Source of the DNA: Pseudomonadota bacterium
Lineage (GTDB): Bacteria; Pseudomonadota; Gammaproteobacteria; UBA11654
Direction: 5' to 3'
Assembly: GCA_029979325.1 (NCBI GenBank)
Contig: JAPOHS010000004.1
Span: 1 to 36,366, forward strand
DNA length: 36,366 bases
In this document: in pieces, positions 29,631-36,366 of the stretch
Position numbering within the stretch: position 1 is the first letter of the stretch
Layout: every line of letters starts with the position of its first letter
Made by a program: the position numbers and the translations under genes
The notes under the pieces: generated by a model
Seen by the model: the letters and a program-made list of their open reading frames with translations, nothing else
Told to the model about the DNA's origin: nothing
The model's database searches: none

Positions 29631-30422
29631 TTACTTGATCTTACTGAGTTGGGCTATTTTTTCACCCATTTTTACATCTTTCTCAATTGAAACGCGATGA
29701 CTCCATTCTGCTTGAACATCATTTGGAAGAAGAACGACAACGGTTGATCCCAGATTAAAATGTCCAATCTCATCCCCCTTTTTATAGTTTTGATTTATTT
29801 CTTTATAAGTCATTGAAGCCACGTTTCTTGCAGCAACCATAATCATGATGCAATCAAATAGAGAGTCATTAAACTCAGTGATCAATCTCTGATTTTTGAT
29901 ATACAGATTTTCAATATTGGATAAGGCATTTTGATCCACTCTATGCATTTCCCCTGGAACCATATTTGCCAGTTTCAGATCCCCTTTGATCGGTGCATGT
30001 ACACGGTGATAGTTATAAGGTGCAAGATAAATACTGATATAAGACCCGTTTTCATAATTTTGTGCAAGCGTTTCATTGCCATCGAGTAATCCATATAATT
30101 CGTAATGCATGCCTTTAATTTGAAACAGTCGGCCTTCTTTAATCTTTCCAAATTCAACGATCTTTCCATCGACTGGAGAGATCAAGCCATTATCATCGCC
30201 TTCAATTGGTCTTTTAATCGGGTTTATTTCTCGAGTAAAAAAATCATTGAAATGCCTATAATCTAGATGAGATTTCCTCGGGTAGTCATCCATTTCTATC
30301 TGATAATTCTTCATAAATGCCCTTATCAAATAATTTTTAATAACATTTATCTCAATCAAGGACACCTTTATCACTGTCCTTTGAAGCAGGTCACTTAGAA
30401 AGTTTTGAATCAGATTAAACAT
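29631..30422 (-). CDS. psd: Phosphatidylserine decarboxylase proenzyme
   Basis: Psd makes phosphatidylethanolamine from phosphatidylserine at the inner membrane. The 263-residue proenzyme shows FNDFFTREINPIKRPI, the catalytic SPVDGKI (D85), the APYNYHRVHAPIKG histidines (H139, H142) and the self-cleavage motif LGST, where Ser226 becomes the pyruvoyl group of the alpha chain. After cleavage the beta chain would be about 225 residues and the alpha chain 38. It is divergent from prmB with a 50-base gap and is followed by a tiny membrane ORF. Confidence 0.95.
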   Translation of the reverse strand: MFNLIQNFLSDLLQRTVIKVSLIEINVIKNYLIRAFMKNYQIEMDDYPRKSHLDYRHFNDFFTREINPIKRPIEGDDNGLISPVDGKIVEFGKIKEGRLFQIKGMHYELYGLLDGNETLAQNYENGSYISIYLAPYNYHRVHAPIKGDLKLANMVPGEMHRVDQNALSNIENLYIKNQRLITEFNDSLFDCIMIMVAARNVASMTYKEINQNYKKGDEIGHFNLGSTVVVLLPNDVQAEWSHRVSIEKDVKMGEKIAQLSKIK

Positions 30423-30444
30423 TGTTTATTTAGTTAGAGGCAAT

Positions 30445-30458
30445 ATTAGAAATCTAAT
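30445..30458. promoter_or_regulatory. Inverted repeat between psd and prmB
   Basis: ATTAGA and TCTAAT form a perfect 6-base inverted repeat with an AA centre, inside the 50-base gap between divergent psd and prmB. Any promoters for both genes must overlap this spot. The half-site ATTAGA also occurs at katG, but with a different spacing, so a shared regulator is only a thought. Confidence 0.2.
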
Positions 30459-30472
30459 GTAACATCGTTGTC

Positions 30473-31372
30473 ATGATGGACACCAGATTTGAATTGATCG
30501 ATCGATGCACAACTTTTAACGAGCTTTTGCATGATGTGGAATTCTTACTAAACAAAGAGTGTCTTTTTTATGGTCATGGAACCGGAAATGCCATGGATGA
30601 ATCAATGGCAATCGTTATGTATCTATCAGAATCCAAAGACATCTTAGATGAAGAACAACTCAAAACACCACTTAGCGATCAAGTTCAACAAAAAGCAAAA
30701 GAAGTGTTATACCAGCGAATTGTTGAATCAAAGCCTTTGCCATATATAACCAATGAAGCTTACTTTTGTGAAAAAAAGTTTTATGTCGATGAGCGTGTTC
30801 TTATCCCTAGATCACCCATAGCTGAACTGATCAGTAAACGCTTTGAGCCTTGGTTGAACCCAAACTCCATAAATCGTGTGCTTGAGATCGGAACAGGATC
30901 CGGTTGTATTGCTTTAAGTATTGCAGAAGCTTTTTCTGATATTGAAGTGGTTGCAACGGACATCTCTCCAGATGCAATCGATGTGGCTAGAATTAACACA
31001 AAAGACCATGGCTTAGAGCAACAGGTGGAAATCATAGAGTCAGATTTATTTGAGAATGTGAGCGGTGTGTTTGACTTAATCATCACCAATCCACCATATG
31101 TTCCAGATAAAATCATGCTAGATTTGCCAAAAGAATATCTTCATGAGCCACATATGGCATTGGCCGCAGGGGAGAAGGGACTGGATTTTATCTCCAGGAT
31201 ATTGCATGATGCACCTCCTTTTTTAACCGACAATGGTGTAGTGATCATAGAGGCTGGAGTTGCCTCTGAGAATATGGAAAAAGGATTTAATATGCCTTTT
31301 ATTTGGATTGATTTTGAAATAGGAGGCGAGGGTGTTGCACTCATAGAAGCATCACACCTAAAATTTGACTAA
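30473..31372 (+). CDS. prmB: Ribosomal protein L3 (glutamine-N5) methyltransferase
   Basis: PrmB methylates a glutamine of ribosomal protein L3 during 50S assembly. The 299-residue protein has a helical N-terminus with FYGHGTGNAMDESMA, typical of PrmB rather than the release-factor enzyme PrmC, then VDERVLIPRSPIAELI and the SAM-binding fold with LEIGTGSGCIALSIA, VVATDISPDAI and the catalytic NPPY in LIITNPPYVPD. Two ATG codons (30473, 30476) compete for the start. As in many gammaproteobacteria it directly precedes aroC (27-base gap). Confidence 0.94.
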   Translation: MMDTRFELIDRCTTFNELLHDVEFLLNKECLFYGHGTGNAMDESMAIVMYLSESKDILDEEQLKTPLSDQVQQKAKEVLYQRIVESKPLPYITNEAYFCEKKFYVDERVLIPRSPIAELISKRFEPWLNPNSINRVLEIGTGSGCIALSIAEAFSDIEVVATDISPDAIDVARINTKDHGLEQQVEIIESDLFENVSGVFDLIITNPPYVPDKIMLDLPKEYLHEPHMALAAGEKGLDFISRILHDAPPFLTDNGVVIIEAGVASENMEKGFNMPFIWIDFEIGGEGVALIEASHLKFD

Positions 31373-31399
31373 AATAAGAAGCAGATAAAGAGATCGTTA

Positions 31400-32485
31400 A
31401 TGGCTGGCAATACAATTGGAAAACTGTTTACTGTGACAACGTCTGGGGAGAGTCATGGCCCTGGATTGTCAGCTATTATTGATGGATGCCCTCCAGGTCT
31501 TGCCATCAGTGAGACTGATATTCAGAAAGAATTGAATAAAAGAAGACCCGGTCAATCCAGATTCACCTCTCAAAGAAAAGAGACGGATGAAGTAAGCATT
31601 ATGTCTGGCGTTTTCGAGGGGGTTACAACGGGTACGCCAATCAATCTGGTTGTTCAAAATGTAGACCAAAAGTCAAAAGATTACACTGCCATTAAGGATA
31701 AATTCAGACCTGGTCATGCTGATTTTACTTACTTTAAAAAGTATGGCATTAGAGATTATAGAGGTGGTGGAAGGTCTTCTGCGCGAGAGACTGCTTCTAG
31801 AGTTGCAGCAGGCGCAATCGCAAGAAAATACTTATTTGAAAAAGCGGGAATAGAGATATTCGGTTTTCTAGGTCAGTTGGGACCGATTCATCTTGAAATG
31901 AAGGACAGATCATTTATTGAAACAAATCCTTTTTTCTGTGGCGATCCTGAAAAGATTTCAGAATTGGAGTCATATATGGATCAATTGAGAAAAGAGGGCG
32001 ATTCCATTGGCGCCAGAATTAACTTGGTAGCAACAAATGTCCCAGTTGGATTGGGCGAACCAGTTTTTGACAAACTAGAAGCAGATATCGCTCATGGATT
32101 GATGAGCATCAATGCGGTCAAAGGAGTTGAGATTGGCGCTGGATTTTCTGTAGTGAGTCAAAAAGGCAGCGAGCATAGAGATGAGATTGATACCGATGGC
32201 TTTAAGCAGAATAACTCAGGCGGCACTTTAGGCGGTATCTCAAGCGGCCAGGATATTTTTGCAAGCATTGCTTTGAAGCCTACATCCAGCATTATCAAGC
32301 CAGCTGAGACAATCGATAAGACAGGTGAAAAGACAGAAATTGTAACCAAAGGAAGGCATGATCCCTGTGTAGGCCTTAGGGCAACACCCATAGGTGAAGC
32401 CATGCTGGCAATTGTTTTGATGGATCATTTTTTGAGAAATCGAGCCCAAAATGCTGATGTCTCAATAGAAGAAAAAGGCGAATAA
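31400..32485 (+). CDS. aroC: Chorismate synthase
   Basis: AroC makes chorismate from EPSP using reduced FMN, the last common step to aromatic amino acids and folate. The 361-residue protein has [86 protein letters not shown] and [13 protein letters not shown], all strongly conserved. It is complete and of standard length. asd starts three bases after the stop. Confidence 0.97.
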   Translation: MAGNTIGKLFTVTTSGESHGPGLSAIIDGCPPGLAISETDIQKELNKRRPGQSRFTSQRKETDEVSIMSGVFEGVTTGTPINLVVQNVDQKSKDYTAIKDKFRPGHADFTYFKKYGIRDYRGGGRSSARETASRVAAGAIARKYLFEKAGIEIFGFLGQLGPIHLEMKDRSFIETNPFFCGDPEKISELESYMDQLRKEGDSIGARINLVATNVPVGLGEPVFDKLEADIAHGLMSINAVKGVEIGAGFSVVSQKGSEHRDEIDTDGFKQNNSGGTLGGISSGQDIFASIALKPTSSIIKPAETIDKTGEKTEIVTKGRHDPCVGLRATPIGEAMLAIVLMDHFLRNRAQNADVSIEEKGE

Positions 32486-32488
32486 ATC

Positions 32489-33484
32489 GTGTCAAATCGT
32501 GTAGCAATTGTCGGTGCAACGGGATTGGTGGGTGAAGCGCTTCTTCGGATTCTCCAGCAACGTTCTTTTCCCATCAGTGAACTGGTTCTTCTGGCAAGCG
32601 AGAGATCTGCTGGTCAGAAAATTGAATTCAATGGACAAGAGCATGAAGTCAGACTGTTAGATGATTTTGATTTTGAGAATATTGATTTTTCTTTCTTCTC
32701 TGCAGGCGCCACTGTTTCAAGAGTCTTTGCACCCAAAGCTGCAAATGTTGGATCCATCGTTATTGATAACACCTCTGAATTCAGATACGACGATCACATT
32801 CCACTCATCGTACCTGAGGTCAATGCTCATGCTTTAAAAGATTTCAGAAAAAGCAATATTATTGCCAATCCAAATTGTTCAACCATACAAATGCTTGTAG
32901 CACTCAATCCCATACATCAGGCTGCAAGAATCAAATCCATCAATGTATCCACGTATCAATCAATATCTGGGGCTGGGCGATCAATGCTCAATGAATATGA
33001 TCGTCAGGTTCTCGATTCAAACTACCCTCAAAATGAGGAAAGCTTATTCGCACACAACGTCATACCTCAGATTGGTTCATTCGAAAACAACGGATACTCG
33101 TTGGAAGAAATGAAGATGGTTTGGGAAACACACAAGATTTTTGAAGATAAAAATATTGAGGTAAACCCAACTGCTGTGAGGGTGCCAGTGAGATACGGTC
33201 ACTCTGAATCAATAGGTATTATCACTGAGAGTTATCTCAGCATTGGTGAAGTGAGGGAGTTGCTCTCAGGGTCTATTGGCATCCAATTGATGCAGGATGA
33301 TGAATCATACCCCATGCCATTAAAGGAGGGCGAAGGGACAGACGATGTCTATATTGGGAGGATACGAGCAGACTTGAATCATTCAAATGGAATCAATTTG
33401 TGGGTTGTTGCAGACAATATAAGAAAAGGCGCAGCACTGAATTCAGTTCAGATTGCTGAGACCATCATTGAATTCAATTATTGA
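32489..33484 (+). CDS. asd: Aspartate-semialdehyde dehydrogenase
   Basis: Asd reduces aspartyl phosphate to aspartate semialdehyde, feeding lysine, diaminopimelate, threonine and methionine. The 331-residue protein starts at GTG and has the NADP fold VAIVGATGLVGEALL, the catalytic Cys130 in IANPNCSTIQMLVAL, SISGAGRSMLNEY and VRVPVRYGHSESIGI. The cysteine shows it is an active enzyme and not the Usg-1 paralogue that lies near truA in some gammaproteobacteria. It sits between aroC and truA with gaps of two or three bases. Confidence 0.93.
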   Translation: MSNRVAIVGATGLVGEALLRILQQRSFPISELVLLASERSAGQKIEFNGQEHEVRLLDDFDFENIDFSFFSAGATVSRVFAPKAANVGSIVIDNTSEFRYDDHIPLIVPEVNAHALKDFRKSNIIANPNCSTIQMLVALNPIHQAARIKSINVSTYQSISGAGRSMLNEYDRQVLDSNYPQNEESLFAHNVIPQIGSFENNGYSLEEMKMVWETHKIFEDKNIEVNPTAVRVPVRYGHSESIGIITESYLSIGEVRELLSGSIGIQLMQDDESYPMPLKEGEGTDDVYIGRIRADLNHSNGINLWVVADNIRKGAALNSVQIAETIIEFNY

Positions 33485-33486
33485 TT

Positions 33487-34269
33487 ATGTCGGCTGTCTC
33501 AACTAAGTATGCATGTGGAGTTGAATATTTAGGGTCTCATTACAAAGGATGGCAATCTCAAGACTCTCAGGAGACCATTCAAGATCAAATCGAAAGCGCC
33601 TTATCAAATGTAGCAAACGAAAAGCTTCGAATTTATTCAGCGGGAAGAACGGATTCTGGGGTTCATGCACTCGGTCAAGTTTTTCATTTTTCAACAAATG
33701 CCAACCGAACTGAAAGCCAATGGTTGGATGGCATCAATTCTCATTTACCATCTGATATCAGCATTCAGTGGATTAAAATTGTTGATGAAGAATTTGATGC
33801 AAGATACTCAGCTGTTTCGAGAACCTATATTTATCTTATTAATAATAAAAAATTTGATGTATTCAGCGAACAAAGATCCCTTTTTGTTAGACAAAAGCTG
33901 AATACAGAACACATGAGAGAAGCATGTCAGTATCTAATTGGAAGGCATGATTTTTCTTCATTCAGGGCTTCAAGTTGTCAATCCAATAATCCCGTCAGAG
34001 ATATGATTAGTATTGAGCTGGAAGTTGATAAATTCATATCCATAAGATTCACTGCAAATGCATTCTTACATCACATGATTAGAAATATTGTGGGAACGCT
34101 TTTGGACGTTGGAACTGAAAAGATTTCACCAAAGGATCTAATAAGAATACTGCAAGCAAAAGATAGAAATGCTGCGTCAAAAACTGCATCTGCAGAAGGC
34201 TTATATTTGGCCAGAGTCAATTATCCTGAAAAATATGCATTCCCTTATCATGCAAATGAGATGATATGA
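33487..34269 (+). CDS. truA: tRNA pseudouridine(38-40) synthase
   Basis: TruA converts uridines 38-40 in the anticodon stem of many tRNAs to pseudouridine. The 260-residue protein has VEYLGSHYKGWQSQ, the catalytic Asp56 in SAGRTDSGVHALGQVFHF, RTYIYLINNKK, HDFSSFRASSCQSNNPVR and FLHHMIRNIVGTLLDVG. The frame opens at a TTG at 33481 that overlaps the asd stop; the ATG at 33487 is preferred for its normal N-terminus. accD follows after 22 bases. Confidence 0.95.
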   Translation: MSAVSTKYACGVEYLGSHYKGWQSQDSQETIQDQIESALSNVANEKLRIYSAGRTDSGVHALGQVFHFSTNANRTESQWLDGINSHLPSDISIQWIKIVDEEFDARYSAVSRTYIYLINNKKFDVFSEQRSLFVRQKLNTEHMREACQYLIGRHDFSSFRASSCQSNNPVRDMISIELEVDKFISIRFTANAFLHHMIRNIVGTLLDVGTEKISPKDLIRILQAKDRNAASKTASAEGLYLARVNYPEKYAFPYHANEMI

Positions 34270-34291
34270 TGAGAGCTGCTTATGAGGTCAT

Positions 34292-35146
34292 ATGAATTGG
34301 TTTAAGAAATTAGTTCCGTCAAGGATCACGACAAAAAAACAGCAAAGGGTTAAGTCTGTGCCTGAAGGCGTTTGGGTCACTTGTGACTCTTGTGGAGCCC
34401 AGTTGTATAGAGCTGAGCTTGAAAGAAATTTATATGTCTGTATCAAATGCGATCACCACATGAGAATATCTGCCAGAGAAAGACTTGAGAGTTTTTTTGA
34501 TCCATCGTCATCTATGGAGTATTTTGCGAACCTTACAGCCAATGATCCACTGAAATTCAGAGACACAAAAAGATATAGAGACCGTATCTCTGAGTCGACA
34601 AAAAAATCAGGTGAAAAGGATGCCCTGATTGTTATGTCTGGAAAGGTTAATGAGATTGAAATGATCGCATGTGCTTTTGAGTTCAAGTTTTTAGGCGGAT
34701 CAATGGGCTCAGTGGTTGGAGAGAAATTTGTTCGAGCAGTAAATTTAAGTATTGAGAAAAATGCACCACTGGTCAGTTTTTCATCAAGTGGTGGCGCGAG
34801 GATGCAAGAAGCATTCTTATCTTTGATGCAATTAGCAAAAACAACATCTGCTTTGGTTGAGTTGGATGCAAAACGTATCCCATATATTTCAGTGCTTACT
34901 GACCCAACGACCGGCGGTGTCTCAGCGAGCATAGCAATGCTTGGCGATATAAATTTGGCCGAGCCAGGCGCACTGATAGGATTTGCTGGACCCAGAGTCA
35001 TTGAGCAAACCGTTGGGGAAACATTGCCTGAAGGATTTCAAAGAAGTGATTTCTTATTAGAAAAAGGTGCCATTGATATGATTGTTGATCGTCGCGAAAT
35101 GAGGGATACCATTTCTACTTTGATTTCTAATTTAATGAATCATTAA
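34292..35146 (+). CDS. accD: Acetyl-CoA carboxylase carboxyltransferase subunit beta
   Basis: AccD with AccA transfers the carboxyl group to acetyl-CoA in the first step of fatty-acid synthesis. The 284-residue protein has the four-cysteine zinc ribbon (C31, C34, C50, C53) after a basic N-terminus, and a crotonase-type core with [52 protein letters not shown] and [14 protein letters not shown]. This separates it from the MCC/PccB-type protein at 1304. The accD-folC order is classic for gammaproteobacteria. Confidence 0.96.
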   Translation: MNWFKKLVPSRITTKKQQRVKSVPEGVWVTCDSCGAQLYRAELERNLYVCIKCDHHMRISARERLESFFDPSSSMEYFANLTANDPLKFRDTKRYRDRISESTKKSGEKDALIVMSGKVNEIEMIACAFEFKFLGGSMGSVVGEKFVRAVNLSIEKNAPLVSFSSSGGARMQEAFLSLMQLAKTTSALVELDAKRIPYISVLTDPTTGGVSASIAMLGDINLAEPGALIGFAGPRVIEQTVGETLPEGFQRSDFLLEKGAIDMIVDRREMRDTISTLISNLMNH

Positions 35147-35164
35147 ATTCAATAAAAATTGATC

Positions 35165-36366
35165 ATGGGCTTTTCCACATTAAATGAATGGCTTGAATTT
35201 CAGCAAGGCATCAATCCCAAAGAAATTGACCTGAGTCTAGAGAGGGTTAAAACGGTATTTGAGAGACTACAAATCAACATCCCAGAAAAGAATGTTTTTT
35301 TGATCGGCGGCACAAACGGTAAAGGCACAACCACTTCAATACTTGAGCAATTGTTCCACAAGAGCGGTTACAAAACTGGAGCATTCACATCACCCCATCT
35401 GACTCAATACAATGAAAGGGTCAGAATCAATTTAAATGATTCATCAGACAAAGATTGGATATCAGCTTTTGAAACCATAGAAAATGTCAGAGGCGAAATT
35501 CCTTTGACTTACTTTGAATTCAGTACACTCGCAGCATTTCAAATCCTATCCAATTGTGATTGTGATGCATGGCTCATTGAAGTTGGTTTGGGTGGTCGTT
35601 TGGATGCAACAAATATCATTGAATCATCCGTTTCACTATTGACCAGTATTGCTATGGATCATGAGGAATGGCTGGGTAACAGCATTGATAAAATTGCGAC
35701 GGAAAAAGTTGGCATAGCGAAAATGAACAGACCTTTGATCTTTGGTGATGTGGTGGCGGTCGATGAAATTGAGAAAGGATGTTTTGAGAAAGGAGCTGAA
35801 TTGAGGAGAAAAGGGCATGATTTCAAAGGTTTCGTTGATCGGAATCATTTCTTTTTTAAAGGTGTCAGTCAAAGGATCAGTGACATTGTTATACCCAAGA
35901 GTTGGGGCGATGGCGAGATTGATAACCTAACCACAGCTCTGGCAGCGATGGAGGCCAATGAGGAATTTTTCCCATCCGATGATTTACTTCAAGAAGTCCT
36001 GGATGAATTCAATTTACCCGGAAGATTTGAAATATTAGATATGGGTCAAAGATGGATCTTGGATGTGGCTCACAATCCGTCAGCAGCGAATAATCTCAGG
36101 CAAAGGATCGATCGATCAAATTTTGATCAAGATTATGCAATGATTTTTAGCATGATGAAAGATAAGCAACTCGAGCTATATCTTAATGCCTTTAAAGATC
36201 TGATTCATACTTGGATCATTTGTGAGATGGAAACCGAGCGCTCATTGAAAGTAGAAAAAATAAAAAATGAGATGAGCAAAATGGGAATTGAAAACATTTA
36301 TTCTGCGACATCTCCTCTAGATGCGATAAAGACCCTAGAAAAAAATGTGAGCATAAGTAACAATGT
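35165..36366 (+). CDS. folC: Folylpolyglutamate/dihydrofolate synthase, 3' end cut by window edge
   Basis: FolC adds glutamate to dihydropteroate and to folates. About 400 residues are visible, nearly the full usual length of 410-430. Family marks are LSLERVKTVFERL near the N-terminus, the ATP loop GGTNGKGTTTSILEQL, FTSPHLTQYNERVRIN, EVGLGGRLDATNI, SIAMDHEEWLGNSIDKIA and LDVAHNPSAANNL. The ATG at 35165 lies 18 bases after accD. No stop or frame break is seen up to the window end. Confidence 0.94.
   Translation, partial: MGFSTLNEWLEFQQGINPKEIDLSLERVKTVFERLQINIPEKNVFLIGGTNGKGTTTSILEQLFHKSGYKTGAFTSPHLTQYNERVRINLNDSSDKDWISAFETIENVRGEIPLTYFEFSTLAAFQILSNCDCDAWLIEVGLGGRLDATNIIESSVSLLTSIAMDHEEWLGNSIDKIATEKVGIAKMNRPLIFGDVVAVDEIEKGCFEKGAELRRKGHDFKGFVDRNHFFFKGVSQRISDIVIPKSWGDGEIDNLTTALAAMEANEEFFPSDDLLQEVLDEFNLPGRFEILDMGQRWILDVAHNPSAANNLRQRIDRSNFDQDYAMIFSMMKDKQLELYLNAFKDLIHTWIICEMETERSLKVEKIKNEMSKMGIENIYSATSPLDAIKTLEKNVSISNN

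Noticed and set aside
32489..33484. Usg-1, the inactive Asd paralogue often found near truA
   Set aside because: The catalytic cysteine (C130 in NPNCSTIQ) is present, so an active Asd is the better call.
34453..35001. A 182-codon open frame on the minus strand
   Set aside because: It lies wholly inside accD, which has all its family motifs; the reverse frame has no recognisable domain.

Overview
The window is an AT-rich, gene-dense stretch of a bacterial chromosome with almost no empty space. Its gene families and gene order point to a gammaproteobacterium. The main markers are the nrdR-ribD-ribE-ribBX-ribH...nusB-thiL-pgpA string, a DUF1820 gene next to a single-chain purL, parE-parC, prmB-aroC, asd-truA-accD-folC and an EF-P with the Lys34 loop. 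Compact spacing, low G+C, a photolyase and katG would fit a marine surface lineage of the SAR86 or similar streamlined type. That placement is a guess, because no rRNA gene is present. No tRNA, rRNA, CRISPR array, insertion sequence or phage gene was seen.

Layout. 1-1189 (-) is a DNA photolyase whose 3' end is cut by the window edge. 1304-6944 (+) is an accessory stretch: a lone acyl-CoA carboxyltransferase coupled to an NTF2-like protein, a PhzF-family enzyme, a small secreted protein, a secreted amidohydrolase, a DUF1330 protein and tadA. 6952-9291 (-) holds an alkylsulfatase-like MBL-fold lipoprotein and, upstream of it, a P19/Tp34-type periplasmic iron protein preceded by a near-perfect Fur box. 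9452-13713 (+) is DUF1820-purL. 13787-22051 (+) looks like one long operon: glyA, nrdR, ribD, ribE, ribBX, ribH, a small membrane protein, ribF, nusB, thiL, pgpA. xseB (-) overlaps the end of pgpA. katG (+) stands alone with a palindrome at its promoter and a strong terminator. parE-parC-efp (+) follow, then two tiny convergent membrane-protein ORFs, psd (-), and finally prmB-aroC-asd-truA-accD-folC (+), with folC cut by the window end.

How the genes fit together. glyA supplies one-carbon units that purine synthesis (purL) consumes. The rib genes make riboflavin from the DHBP and pyrimidine branches, and ribF turns it into FMN and FAD. GTP cyclohydrolase II must be encoded elsewhere, because the second half of RibBX has lost its zinc cysteines. 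thiL completes thiamine diphosphate. pgpA and psd complete phosphatidylglycerol and phosphatidylethanolamine synthesis, and accD starts fatty-acid synthesis. katG and the photolyase protect against peroxide and UV damage.

Most of the window is housekeeping. The less ordinary parts are the Fur-controlled P19-like/MBL pair, the NTF2-like protein coupled to a lone carboxyltransferase, the RibBX variant with ribF placed inside the operon, the palindrome at katG, and the two overlapping tiny membrane ORFs behind efp and psd.
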